Positions 24,530-33,565 of a DNA stretch of 64,000 nucleotides are shown here, piece after piece; within the stretch, counting starts at the first letter, position 1; every line of letters starts with the position of its first letter. The stretch lies in the NCBI RefSeq assembly GCF_900605005.1, contig NZ_LR027558.1, positions 721,521 to 785,520 of the forward strand, given 5' to 3'. This DNA comes from Acidipropionibacterium timonense. GTDB taxonomy: Bacteria > Actinomycetota > Actinomycetes > Propionibacteriales > Propionibacteriaceae. The notes beneath the pieces are model-generated. The model was not told the DNA's origin. It did no database searches and saw only the letters and a list, made by a program, of their open reading frames with translations. A program made the translations under genes and the position numbers.

Positions 24530-26784
24530 TCAGCGAACCGCAGTGCCGAGTGCCATCACGGACTGCAGATGTCCGTCGGCTCCGGTGTGCGGCAGGACCC
24601 CGGGGCGCCGTGCTGGTCCGGTGGCCGAGCCGGCTGGTATCGGGGCCGGTGTCGTCATCGAGGTGGGCGAGTGGGTCGGATCACCGGTGGGTGTCGTGGC
24701 GGTGGTCGGGGTCGGGACCTCGCCCGGGGTCGGCGTGATCGTCGGCGTCGGCGTGATCGCCCGGGGTCGGCGTGCCGGTGGGCTCGGCGGAGCTGGTCGG
24801 CGTCGGCGTCACCGCCGCACCGGCCATCCTGAGACGAGTCGTTGCGACGTTGGCCGCATCATCGAAATTGACGGCCTTGACCTCGATCATCGACCCGGGA
24901 GCGGCGTCCTTGGGCACGGTGAACGTGTAGTGGCCGACGGTGTCGAAGGGTCCCGTGAAGGAGGTGTGGACGTAGGTGCCATCCACGTAAATTCGCGCCT
25001 TGCCCTTGCCCTTCGTCAATCCCCCCACGGTGATCTCGTAGGACTGTCCGGCCTCGACGACGGATGCGCTCGAGGCGATCGAGATCGCCGGTGTCGTGGG
25101 CGAGGCCGAGGGCCGCGTCGAGGTCGGGTCACCCGTCGGCTTGGGGGCTGAGGGCGACGTCCTGCTCGGTGAGGGAGCGGCCGGAGTCGTCGCAGGCGGC
25201 GTCACGGCGCCGTCGGCGAAGGTGTATGCCTGTGTGAGCACCAGTGGCTTGGGCTGGCGGATGCCATTGAGCGCGTACTCGATCCGCACGTCGACGGTGC
25301 CGGCGTCATGGTGCGGCGTGACGACCTGACACTGGCCCTTGCCCTGGGCGGTGGGGCGGGTATGCTGGGTGCCGAAGTAGACGTCCTCGACCGTGACGGT
25401 GGCCTCCTTCGGCATGGTGACCTCGTGCACCTTGGCTCGGGCACGGCCGCGATTGTCACCGAAGACGCCGAAGACCGACATGTCCTCGTTGCCCCAGGTG
25501 TAGGCCCGCCCCGTGGTCGACATGGCGACGGTGTGGAAGGTGCCGCTGGACACCTTGGAGAACATCACACCCTTGATCGCGGGGTCGACGAGCTTGGTGG
25601 GGATCGGATTGCCCTCTCTCCACGTGTAGATGTCGCCGTCGACGCTGATGCCGGTCGAGCTCTTGTACCCGGCCGACACCGAGGAGAACCTCACGGCGGT
25701 CGCGGCTTTGGTCAGGGGTGCGGACGTCGAGGTCGACCCTGTCCCGAGCTGGCCTTGGTCATTGATTCCCCAGCCGTACAGGGAGCCGTCCGAGGCCAGG
25801 GCGAGCGTGTGGTCAGCTCCTGCGGAGACGGACCGGAAGGACGGGGCCGTCGCCGGCGTCGTCACGGCGGAGGGGCGGAGCACCTTCTCGCTGCTGTCGG
25901 CGGTTGACAGGCGGCCCTTGGTGTTGCGTCCCCAAGCGTAGAGCTTGCCCTCGGAGGTCACCGCGGCGGAGTGTTCCTTGCCCGCGTCGGCATTGATGAA
26001 GCGCAGACCGGGGGCCTCGACGGCTTCGAAGTGGGAATGGCTCTGAGGGCAGTCGAAGGCCGAACCGGTGACCCCGGGAGGTGGCGTCTCGCACCCGATG
26101 CCCAACTGTCCGTAGGTGTTCCGGCCCCAGGCCACGAGATGACCCTCGACATTGCGCACCAGGGAGAAGTCGTCTCCAGCCGAGATGTCAGCGGGGTTGG
26201 GCCAGCCCTCGTCCAGATCGAGCTCGACCTGGATGGCGGACGCCGTCCTCTCCGTGATCTGATCGCCCAGGCTCATCGACCTGATGGACTTGGTGCCGAC
26301 ATTGACCATGGGACCCTGCATGGTGCCCCATGCCATGAGGCTTCCAGAGGTGTCCAGGGCGAGCGAGTGATGGGCGCCCGCAGCGACCGACGTGTAGACG
26401 GCCTTGATGCCTTGCGGGTAGTCGGGGGTGATGAGCGCGGGCAGGGTCGCGGTGGGGACCGCGGGGGACAATCCGCTGGCCTGTCCGCCCTGGAGATTGA
26501 CATTGCTTCCCCAGGCGTAGACACGACCGTCCGTGCCGAGGGCGAGGGGGTGCTGGTCTCCCGCAGCGATGTCCGTGAAGCTCACCGGGGTGGTGCTGGG
26601 TAGGGACAGAGTGATCTGCCGGCCACCAGCGGTGGGTCCGGAGACCGAGGAGATCGTGGCCTTCAACGGCTCCGAGGAGCCGGGGGGCGGCATCGGCCCT
26701 GCTCGCGCTGGTGGCCCCCAAGGGGGCCGCCAGGGCTGTGCACAGGGAGGCGGTCAGTGCCAGAGCACGTCTGGAGAGTGACAT
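24530..26784 (-). pseudogene. RCC1-repeat surface protein, two apparent frameshifts
   Basis: The signal peptide (MSLSRRALALTASLCTALAA, ending ATSASRADAAP) starts at 26784 in one frame. The body, with at least six RCC1 blades of the form YAWGxN..GQLG and a C-terminal Ig-like domain, is in another frame (26693-24681). They join if one C is removed from the C6 run at 26687-26682. A second shift near 24758-24774 would continue the Pro/Thr-rich linker in frame to LPHTG and a stop at 24530. The LPHTG is followed by only 16 weakly hydrophobic residues, so the sorting signal is degenerate. An intact version would be an exported, probably wall-associated beta-propeller. Confidence 0.75.
24721..24774. 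repeat. 17-bp direct repeat at 37-bp spacing in the Pro/Thr linker
   Basis: CGCCCGGGGTCGGCGTG occurs at 24721-24737 and 24758-24774. The 37-base period is not a multiple of three, so a duplication of this unit would produce exactly the one-base frame change needed to separate the linker from the LPHTG end. Confidence 0.6.
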
Positions 26785-26796
26785 GTCCATCCTTTG

Positions 26797-26818
26797 TTGA
26801 TAATGAGAATCGCTCTCG
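26797..26818. promoter_or_regulatory. Fur/Zur-like operator before the RCC1-repeat gene
   Basis: TTGATAATGAGAATCGCTCTC lies 12 bases upstream of the ATG at 26784. Its left half, GATAATGAGAAT, is close to the Fur/Zur-type consensus GATAATGATAAT; the right half is weaker. It overlaps the expected start of transcription, so a bound metal-dependent repressor would block the gene. Which metal it senses is not decidable here. Confidence 0.5.
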
Positions 26819-26997
26819 GATGGTAGTGGATCATGCCTCCCCATTGACATCGCAGGTCACCACGGATGAGCGGACCACCCGGGGTCCCGCCAGTCGTCCG
26901 ACCTGTGGCTCAAGTCCCGTGGCTGCCGCGCGTCCTGCGCGCGGAGGCCCCGGGATCTGCCCGTGGCATCATCTCGGGGCCATCACCGGACGGCCGA

Positions 26998-27030
26998 GGG
27001 GATGGTCCCGCCGAAGCCGAGACCATCCCC
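26998..27030 (-). terminator. Hairpin after the lipoprotein at 27056-27943
   Basis: GGGGATGGTC (26998-27007) pairs perfectly with GACCATCCCC (27021-27030) across a 13-base loop, 26 bases past the stop of the minus-strand lipoprotein gene. Confidence 0.65.
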
Positions 27031-27055
27031 ATCGCGGTGCGGAGCCATCCGCCGA

Positions 27056-27943
27056 TCACTTCCTCCGGTGGTCGAACCGGATGCCCTCCTTCGTCGCGGT
27101 GGCCGTCGAGTCGTACTCGCCATCGGTGAACTTCATGGTCCACGGATCGGTCGTCGACTCGCTGATGACGTCGATCCGGGCCCCGTGGAGATGGTCACGG
27201 TAGAACGCGATGAGGACGTCGACCGGGTAGCCGGTGATGAGGAAGGAGGACCCGGTGGGGTCATCCTTGAGATCGCGGATGTTCCCGGACGCGGGGAACG
27301 GGAAGGGCTGCGGGACGTTCTGGATGTTGACCGCCGAGCGGTAGACGACGTCGATGGCCTGGGCCTTCTCCTCCGCCGTGCCGGTCGAGGCCGCGCCCGA
27401 GGCGCTCGGGCTGGGCTGGGCCCCCTCGGAGGACCCGTCCTTGTCGAGGTCGGACGGGCTGCCCATGACCCACTGGGTGATCGTCGTGTCGCCGGCCCAG
27501 GTGACCGACGGGGCATAGGCGTCGGTGCTGTAGACGTCCGCCAGGGCGAAGTGCTGGACCGTCTTGAAACCGGCCTGGCTGATGGCGTCGCGGAACGTCT
27601 TCTGCCACTCGGTCGACGTCTTGTCGAAGGTGACGTTGCCGCCCTGCGGCGTCGTCTGGGCCATGAGGACGGTGGCCGGGGGCACCTTGATGGGCGGGTA
27701 GTGGAAGGTCTGTCCGTCCATGGTGAGGGTGGGGGCCTCCTGGCCGGACTGTCCGGAACCCGCCGGCTGGATGCTCTGGCTCGCCGAGGCCGAGCTCGTG
27801 GTCCGGGTGGCGGTCGACTGGGCGGAGCTGGCCACGGGGGCGGCCGGGACGGCGGAGTTCCCACAGGCGGCGAGGCCGATGGTGAGTGCGGTGGCCGAGA
27901 TCATGGCGATGGCGGCCTGTCGTGGGCGGGAGATGATGCTCAT
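27056..27943 (-). CDS. Putative lipoprotein
   Basis: 295 residues from the ATG at 27943, ribosome-binding site AAAGGA. The signal peptide ends in the lipobox LAAC (Cys27). A Ser/Thr/Gln-rich spacer of about 40 residues leads to the folded part, which contains VKVPPATVLMAQTTPQGGNV, VYRSAVNIQNVPQPFPFP and GYPVDVLIAFYRDHLHG. No family is recognised. It is divergently oriented to the histidine kinase gene 82 bases away, so it could be a sensor partner or a target of that system; this is inference from position only. Confidence 0.75.
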   Translation of the reverse strand: MSIISRPRQAAIAMISATALTIGLAACGNSAVPAAPVASSAQSTATRTTSSASASQSIQPAGSGQSGQEAPTLTMDGQTFHYPPIKVPPATVLMAQTTPQGGNVTFDKTSTEWQKTFRDAISQAGFKTVQHFALADVYSTDAYAPSVTWAGDTTITQWVMGSPSDLDKDGSSEGAQPSPSASGAASTGTAEEKAQAIDVVYRSAVNIQNVPQPFPFPASGNIRDLKDDPTGSSFLITGYPVDVLIAFYRDHLHGARIDVISESTTDPWTMKFTDGEYDSTATATKEGIRFDHRRK

Positions 27944-28025
27944 GGAAGGTCCTTTCGCCTGGTGGTGACTCCATCCTGTCGAGGCAATACGCCGTCGTCA
28001 TGACGGAAATCCTGTTGTCGGCAGA

Positions 28026-29216
28026 ATGGTGGACGGCCGGGTGCGCAAGAATGATGGCATGCAGCCAGCTCACCGAGCGCACACTCCGCTCAGCCTGCTG
28101 AGGGCAGCAGTGACCGTCGTCGCGGTGGCCCAGGCGGCATCATGGCCACTGGCCCGGGTGTCGGCCCCCGACACGGGGCTCCGGTCGACCCCGATGGGGG
28201 TGGCGGCGTGGGCTCTGGGAGCCGCCGGCCTGGGCCTCGGTGTCCTGTTCGTGTGGCGCGGACGGCCGGCCGTGCCGGTCCTCGTGGGTCTGGCCGGTCT
28301 GGCCGGTGTGCTCGTCCTGGCCGGTGGGCTGCTCACCGAGGCCGGACACGGCGCCTCGTACGCCCATCCGACCTTCGCCTGCAGCGTCGGAACGGTCATG
28401 TGCCTGGCCGTCCTCGTCGACCTCACTCCGTGGCGATCCGTGATGGGGGTCGCCGTGGCCTATCTGGTCGGCGCCTGGCGCACCGTGGCCCTGGGGGCTC
28501 CTGCGCTCAGTGCCGTGAGCACCGAGGTGGCCACCCTGGTCGTCGTCCCGCTGGGAGCCCATGTCCTGGCGCGCATCGCCCGCCGGGCGGAGTCCGGTCA
28601 ACAGGAGACCGCCCGTCAGCTGGAGTCGGCCGAACGAGGGCTCCGTGCCCTCGAGGAGCGAGAGCGCGAGCGGGCTCGCCAGTACCGCACCCTTCACGAC
28701 ACCGTCCTGTCGACGCTGAGCGCCCTGGCTCGCGGGACCGTCGACCCGGCGCAGCCCGAGATCCGCCGGCGCCTCGTCGCCGAGTCGGATTATCTGCGAG
28801 GGCTCATCGCGACGTCGACGTCGACAGCCGGAATGCAGTTCGTCGGACGTCTTGCGGCGATCACTCGCGAACAGTCTCCGACGGGACTTCGGGTCCATCC
28901 ACACATATCCGGTGTCCCTGATGTTCTCCCGGAAGACGTGGTTGAGGCTGTTTCCGGTGGTGTCTGGGAGGCTCTCAACAATGTCGTCAAGCATTCCGGG
29001 AAGCTCGAGGCCTGGGTGACCATCGTGGGTACCGAGAAGGGTGGCGTGAGCGTCACCATCGCCGACCGTGGGTGTGGATTCGACCCGGGCGCGGCGCGCC
29101 GCGGACTCGGCGTCGACCAGTCGATCAGCGCGAGGATGAAGGAGGCCGGTGGGGTGGCCCATGTCGACAGCCTCGTCGGGGAGGGGACGACCGTGGAACT
29201 GGAATGGCCCGCATGA
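28026..29216 (+). CDS. NarL-type sensor histidine kinase
   Basis: 396 residues from the ATG at 28026; a second ATG at 28059 (MQPAHRAH) is equally possible. Several N-terminal membrane segments (about residues 25-185) precede a HisKA_3-type dimerisation helix with the phosphorylated histidine in YRTLHDTVLSTL, then a HATPase domain with EALNNVVKHSG, DRGCGFDP and RGLGVDQS. It phosphorylates the response regulator that overlaps it by four bases (ATGA). The stimulus is unknown; there is no large extracytoplasmic domain. Confidence 0.88.
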   Translation: MVDGRVRKNDGMQPAHRAHTPLSLLRAAVTVVAVAQAASWPLARVSAPDTGLRSTPMGVAAWALGAAGLGLGVLFVWRGRPAVPVLVGLAGLAGVLVLAGGLLTEAGHGASYAHPTFACSVGTVMCLAVLVDLTPWRSVMGVAVAYLVGAWRTVALGAPALSAVSTEVATLVVVPLGAHVLARIARRAESGQQETARQLESAERGLRALEERERERARQYRTLHDTVLSTLSALARGTVDPAQPEIRRRLVAESDYLRGLIATSTSTAGMQFVGRLAAITREQSPTGLRVHPHISGVPDVLPEDVVEAVSGGVWEALNNVVKHSGKLEAWVTIVGTEKGGVSVTIADRGCGFDPGAARRGLGVDQSISARMKEAGGVAHVDSLVGEGTTVELEWPA

Positions 29217-29866
29217 TCACCCTGTGCGCCATCGACGACGACCGGATGCTCCTCGAGGGCATGCGCGCCTGGCTCGCCGGTCGCCAGGACGTGCGCCTCA
29301 TCGAGATCTTCACGTGCCTGCCGGACTACGTCCGATGGGCGGCCGACGGTCGCGAGCTGCCGGACGTCGTCCTGCTCGACCTCAACCTGTGCGACCGGTC
29401 CCGTCCGGCCGACAACGTGCGTCGGGTCCTGTCCACCGGCCCGGCGGTGCTCGTGGTCTCGACCATCCCCGACAGCGATGCCGTCCTCGAGACGATCGAG
29501 GCCGGGGCATCGGGCTACCTCACCAAGGACCAGGACCTCGACGTCCTCTGCGACGCCATCACCGAGGTCGCCGCCGGCCGCTCGGTCGTCTCACCCGAGC
29601 TGGCCTTCGTCATCAGCCGGGACGATCGCCCCACCCGGCCGCAGCTGTCGCCCCAGGAGGTCGCTGTTCTCACCGCCTACGCCTCGGGGGCGACGATGGC
29701 CGCAGCGGCGCGCCGGGCCGGCGTCGCGTACGGGACGGCGCGGGAGTACCTGGAGCGGGTCAAGCGCAAGTACTCCGAGGTGGGGCGTCCGACCTACACC
29801 AAGCTCGACCTGGCCAACCGGGTGCGCGAGGACCGGCTGGAACTGCGCGGACTGGACGAGTCCTGA
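29213..29866 (+). CDS. NarL/LuxR-type response regulator
   Basis: 217 residues. The ATG at 29213 overlaps the kinase stop; frames extending upstream lie inside the kinase gene. The receiver domain has the acidic pocket DDD (residues 7-9) and the phosphoacceptor in VVLLDLNL (about residue 56), then a KDQ active-site lysine. The C-terminal HTH (LSPQEVAVLTAYASGATMAAAARRAGVAYGTAREYLERVKRKY) is a somewhat diverged LuxR type. It forms a two-gene operon with the kinase. Confidence 0.88.
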   Translation: MITLCAIDDDRMLLEGMRAWLAGRQDVRLIEIFTCLPDYVRWAADGRELPDVVLLDLNLCDRSRPADNVRRVLSTGPAVLVVSTIPDSDAVLETIEAGASGYLTKDQDLDVLCDAITEVAAGRSVVSPELAFVISRDDRPTRPQLSPQEVAVLTAYASGATMAAAARRAGVAYGTAREYLERVKRKYSEVGRPTYTKLDLANRVREDRLELRGLDES

Positions 29867-29917
29867 GCCTGGGTGCGGGGGCGCGCCCTCCGAGCGCAGT
29901 CTCGGAGGGCGACCATG

Positions 29918-30016
29918 TCAGGAAAAACCCCTGTGCGCGCGTTTCCTCCCCTCGAGGGGAACAAATCGTCGCTCAGGGGATTTTCCTGACGCTCACCTCC
30001 GACGACCGACGTCGCA
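29918..30016. repeat. 99-bp palindromic repeat, copy A
   Basis: The block starts with a 16-base arm (TCAGGAAAAACCCCTG) that pairs, with one mismatch, with CAGGGGATTTTCCTGA 36 bases later. Inside lies a perfect palindrome, CCCCTCGAGGGG. About 30 further conserved bases follow. It matches copy B (31683-31781) at all but about five of 99 positions, in the same orientation. It lies just after the PhoX-family gene and after the response-regulator gene. Confidence 0.85.
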
Positions 30017-30027
30017 GGCGGTGAGGG

Positions 30028-31503
30028 TCACTTCATGCGACCGTTGCTGGTGAGGTACTTCTTGAACGGTCCGGTGATGGCGTAGGTGCAGTCGGACTGC
30101 ACCGAGGCGAAGAGGATGTCCCCGCGCCTGGTGAATGCCGGCCCCGCCCACTCGCCGCGGTCCGCGAGGTCGCGGGCGAATTCCTGCGAACCCGACCTCG
30201 GGGTCCACGAGATGAGGGAGCAGGGATTGTCGCCGTCCTCGCACATCATGACCGTGCCGAAGGGCGACACCGTGATGTTGTCGGGTCCGTTGAACTGCTT
30301 GATGGCCTCGGTGTCGTCGCCCGGGACGATGGCACCCAAGGAGTTCCCGGCCGGGAAGTACTCCTTCATGGTGAGGGTCTGGGCCTTGAAGTCGTAATAC
30401 ATGATCATGCCCCAGTCCTCGTCGATGCCGTACTTGGCGGCGTCCTTGGCATCGACATAGGACAGCGTGAAGAACAGACCCTTGCCATCGCTCCAGCAGC
30501 CCTCGACCTTGTGATGGACGGTGGCTCCCGGGAACTGCTTGCGCAGATCCGACCTCTGAGCCTGGCGGTCGGCGCCTCCATCGACCCACCGCACCGGGTA
30601 GGCCTTGCCGAGATCGTCGGCGGTGAGCTCGCCGTAGTGGCGCAGGGCGATGCCGTTCCTCACGAGCTGGGCCGCCTGGAGGACACCATCGTTCTCGTCG
30701 AACTGACGGGCGATGTATGGCTTGATGACGGTGCCGTGAGGAGCGGTCCACCGGTAGAAGAGGCCGTCGGCGGCGTCCTCGGTGAGGTAGGCCGACTTAC
30801 GATCGGGGCCGATGGAGGCTCCCTCGAACACCGCGCGACCCCAGGCCTTGATCGGCATCGGGCACTGCTTGGCGACGACATCGGGGAAGACCTCGAAGAT
30901 GTACCCGTGGTCCTGCTGGAGGGTGGACGTCTCACCCTTGGCATTCTTGACGGTGGCACCGGCGCGTGAGGTGTCCTCCTCGCACGACAGCCAGGACCCC
31001 CACGGCGTCTCGCCGCCGGCGCAGTTGCGAATGCAGCCGGACAGGCCGACCCACTGCTGGATGAAACGGCCCGAGCGGTTGAGTTCGACGACGGTGACGC
31101 CGCCCATGCCCGTCGCGCAGCCGGCGTCGTAGACCGTGCCGTCGACGAGCGGGACGGTGTGGTCGACGTCGGCGCGATTCTCGTGGTTGCGCACCAGACG
31201 GATCGAGTTGCCGACCTCGAAGCAGCCGGTGCCGTCCAATGTGGATGGGGTGGCTCCGACCCTGGCGCCGTAGCGATCGGCCAAGAGGGGCTCGACGCCG
31301 ACCGTGCTGATCCGGGACGCGGTGAAGCCGGCCGGAAGGGCCAACTGGCCGTCATCGACGATTGAGGTGAGGTTGCCGAAGGGGGCAGCGCCCTTGTGGG
31401 GATGGACCTTGCGGCCGGCCTGTGCGGGCAGGACGTCGATGGCGGCGACGGCAACGGCGGCGAGGCCGGCACCGAGGAGCGAGCGTCGGGACAGGTGGGT
31501 CAT
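30028..31503 (-). CDS. PhoX-family (DUF839) Tat-exported phosphatase
   Basis: 491 residues from the ATG at 31503 (AGGAG ribosome-binding site). The N-terminus MTHLSRRSLLGAGLAAVAVA is a twin-arginine signal. The mature protein shows the DUF839/PhoX beta-propeller pattern: IRLVRNHENRAD, GGVTVVELNRSG, GGETPWGSWLSCEED, HGYIFEV, YLTEDAADGLFYRW, EGCWSDGKGLFFTLS and GPDNITVSPFGTVMMCED. Characterised PhoX enzymes are calcium/iron alkaline phosphatases. A PHO-box-like repeat (31561-31593) upstream supports phosphate-starvation control. The gene is bracketed by the two 99-bp repeats. Confidence 0.85.
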   Translation of the reverse strand: MTHLSRRSLLGAGLAAVAVAAIDVLPAQAGRKVHPHKGAAPFGNLTSIVDDGQLALPAGFTASRISTVGVEPLLADRYGARVGATPSTLDGTGCFEVGNSIRLVRNHENRADVDHTVPLVDGTVYDAGCATGMGGVTVVELNRSGRFIQQWVGLSGCIRNCAGGETPWGSWLSCEEDTSRAGATVKNAKGETSTLQQDHGYIFEVFPDVVAKQCPMPIKAWGRAVFEGASIGPDRKSAYLTEDAADGLFYRWTAPHGTVIKPYIARQFDENDGVLQAAQLVRNGIALRHYGELTADDLGKAYPVRWVDGGADRQAQRSDLRKQFPGATVHHKVEGCWSDGKGLFFTLSYVDAKDAAKYGIDEDWGMIMYYDFKAQTLTMKEYFPAGNSLGAIVPGDDTEAIKQFNGPDNITVSPFGTVMMCEDGDNPCSLISWTPRSGSQEFARDLADRGEWAGPAFTRRGDILFASVQSDCTYAITGPFKKYLTSNGRMK

Positions 31504-31560
31504 GATGGTCTCCTGGTGAGGGGAACGGTGTGGTTGCCAGTTCAACAGGCAGACATCGAT

Positions 31561-31593
31561 TACCGGTGCGAATCCGGTGAACGTCTTGTGAAC
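31561..31593 (-). promoter_or_regulatory. PHO-box-like triple direct repeat
   Basis: Read on the minus strand, three contiguous 11-base units occur: GTTCACAAGAC, GTTCACCGGAT and TCGCACCGGTA. Eleven-base direct repeats of GTTCACC are the PhoP-binding pattern known from Streptomyces. The block lies about 58 bases upstream of the PhoX-family gene's start codon. The first two units match well and the third weakly. Confidence 0.65.
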
Positions 31594-31682
31594 GTTGTGC
31601 GGAACTCCTGCTCCTGTCGTTGCGGCAGGTCGAGGAGCACGGCCGGGGGCGATCCACGGCGAGGTGTCACGCCGCGACAGGA

Positions 31683-31781
31683 TCAGGAAAATCCCCTGTG
31701 CGGGCGTTTCCTCCCCTCGAGGGGAACAAGTCGTCGCTCAGGGGATTTTCCTGACGCTCACCTCCGACGACCGCTGTCGCA
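31683..31781. repeat. 99-bp palindromic repeat, copy B
   Basis: Here the outer arms are a perfect 16-bp inverted repeat, TCAGGAAAATCCCCTG with CAGGGGATTTTCCTGA, enclosing CCCCTCGAGGGG. Same orientation as copy A, 1765 bases away. It lies between the upstream region of the phosphatase gene and the end of the histidine kinase gene. Confidence 0.85.
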
Positions 31782-31813
31782 CCCCCCGGCGGCCCGGGGC
31801 CATACCCCTCATC

Positions 31814-32827
31814 TCAGGGCGAGTCCGGGCCCCTGCCGGCCCCCACGGGGATCCGCAGAGTCATGATGCAGCCGCCATCGGCTCGCGCTACCTCGATCGA
31901 CCCGCCATGGGCCTGAGCGATGGTGCGGACGATGGGCAGCCCCAACCCCGAACCGGTCGCCGCTCCGGGCGTGCGGGCAGCGTCGCCTCGCCACCCGGCG
32001 TCGAACATGTGGGACAGGTCGTCGTCCGACAGACCCTGGCACGAGTCGCGCACCGCGACCCGAACCTCATCCCCCGACTCCACGACCACCTCGACCGTCC
32101 CGCCGGCGCGGCTGTACTGGATGGCGTTGACGACGAGGTTCTGGACGGCGCGGGTGAGCAGGCCGGCATCCCCGACCACCTCGCACGGCCCGGACGGCTC
32201 GGCCCCGCGCAGGCTCACCCTCCGCGATTCGGCGAGCGGGGTGAGCGCCCCGATGAGGTCGGAGACGAGGTCGGCCACGGACACCTCGTCGGCGGCCACC
32301 GGCTGGCTCCCGGCCTGTAGACCGGCCAACGACATGATGTCCTCGACCATGCTGCTGGTCCGGTCCGCCTCGGCTCGAATCGACCGGCAGTAGGCCTGCG
32401 GGTCCCTGGCGACGCCGTCCTCCATGGCCTCGGCCATGGCCCGGATCCCGGCCAGGGGGGTGCGCAGGTCATGGGACAGCCAGGTGATGAGTTCCCGCCT
32501 GGCCCCCTCGACCTCGCGCAGCCGCCGCTCGTCGGCCAGTCGGGCCGCGGCCTCGGCGCTCATCCTCGTGGCCCGCACCGACACGAGGATCCCGACGAGC
32601 AGGGCCGCGGGCGCGGTCGCGGCGACGAGCAGCAGCGCCACCCGGACGCTGCCGACGAGCATGTAGTGCACCCCGACCCCGAGCCCGACGGCCATGGCGA
32701 CGACGACCGAGACCGGGCTGAGGATCGCCGCCCAACGCATGGACCTGCGCGAGACGCGCAGGGTCACCAGGGTGACCGCGACGCCGACGCCGAGGGTGGC
32801 CAGGACGGCCCACAGGAGGCCGTTCAT
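31814..32827 (-). CDS. OmpR-partner sensor histidine kinase
   Basis: 337 residues; the ATG at 32827 overlaps the response-regulator stop (ATGA). Two to four membrane helices fill the first 100 residues, with little outside the membrane, so it may sense the envelope. HisKA has the phospho-site in [15 protein letters not shown]; HATPase has [25 protein letters not shown] and GSGLGLPIV. It is the last gene of an operon with a response regulator, DipZ and a Met/Ser-rich lipoprotein. The adjacent PHO box raises a PhoR-like role, but the DipZ linkage argues for a redox or envelope signal. Confidence 0.88.
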   Translation of the reverse strand: MNGLLWAVLATLGVGVAVTLVTLRVSRRSMRWAAILSPVSVVVAMAVGLGVGVHYMLVGSVRVALLLVAATAPAALLVGILVSVRATRMSAEAAARLADERRLREVEGARRELITWLSHDLRTPLAGIRAMAEAMEDGVARDPQAYCRSIRAEADRTSSMVEDIMSLAGLQAGSQPVAADEVSVADLVSDLIGALTPLAESRRVSLRGAEPSGPCEVVGDAGLLTRAVQNLVVNAIQYSRAGGTVEVVVESGDEVRVAVRDSCQGLSDDDLSHMFDAGWRGDAARTPGAATGSGLGLPIVRTIAQAHGGSIEVARADGGCIMTLRIPVGAGRGPDSP

Positions 32828-33510
32828 CGGGCCGGCTCCCATCGGTAGCCGTGACCCCACACGGTGACCAGACGGGTCGGGTGGGCCGGGTCGGACTCCA
32901 CCTTCCCCCGCAGCCGCCGTACGTGGACGGTGACGGTCGAGGCGTCCCCGTACTCCCAGCCCCACACCGCTCCCATGAGCTCCTCGCGGGAGAAGACCTT
33001 GTCGGGATGTCCCACCAGGTGTGCCAGGAGGTCGAACTCGCGCAGGGTGAGGCCCAGCTCCACCCCGGCCAGCGTGGCCTTGCGGGCGGTGAGGTCGACG
33101 ACGAGGTCGGCGTCACTGAGGATGTCGCGCCCGGCCGTGGGCTCCTCGCTCGGCGCCGCCGCCCGACGGAGCACCGACTGGACCCGCAGCACGAGTTCGC
33201 GCGGGCTGAACGGTTTGGTGAGGTAGTCGTCGGCCCCCATCTCGAGGCCGAGGATCCGGTCGGTCTGCGATCCCTTCGCGCTGAGCATGACGACCGGCGT
33301 CGACAGACCCTGGGCGCGCATCCGGCGGAAGACCTCCAGACCGTCGAGACGGGGGAGCATGAGGTCGAGGACGACGAGGTCGGCCGCCGCGGCCAGCTCG
33401 AGCCCGGTCAGGCCGTCCCCGGCCTCGGTGACTTCGTGGCCGGCCGCGGTGAGGTAGTCCGACACGACGCCACGGACGGTGGGGTCGTCATCGACGACGA
33501 GAATGCGCAC
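32824..33510 (-). CDS. OmpR-type response regulator
   Basis: 228 residues starting at the GTG at 33510 ([13 protein letters not shown]). A longer frame to 33585 would overlap dipZ and adds 25 low-complexity residues. The receiver has DDD (residues 7-9) and phosphoacceptor aspartate in [10 protein letters not shown] in MLSAKGS; the C-terminal winged helix shows [26 protein letters not shown] and [20 protein letters not shown] box six bases before the GTG would allow its own leaderless transcript as well as readthrough from dipZ. Confidence 0.9.
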   Translation of the reverse strand: MRILVVDDDPTVRGVVSDYLTAAGHEVTEAGDGLTGLELAAAADLVVLDLMLPRLDGLEVFRRMRAQGLSTPVVMLSAKGSQTDRILGLEMGADDYLTKPFSPRELVLRVQSVLRRAAAPSEEPTAGRDILSDADLVVDLTARKATLAGVELGLTLREFDLLAHLVGHPDKVFSREELMGAVWGWEYGDASTVTVHVRRLRGKVESDPAHPTRLVTVWGHGYRWEPAR

Positions 33511-33565
33511 CGCTCCACCATAGGGCGACCCGTCCGCCCCTGCGGGCCCGTCGGACCGTGCAGGC

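Noticed and set aside
30660-31472. 270-codon frame within the phosphatase gene on the same strand
   Set aside because: Ser/Pro/Arg-rich shadow in the wrong frame; the Tat-signal protein explains the region.
29918-31781. The two 99-bp repeats as a CRISPR array
   Set aside because: Only two copies 1.8 kb apart with a gene between them, each a nested palindrome; no spacer-repeat periodicity and no cas genes.
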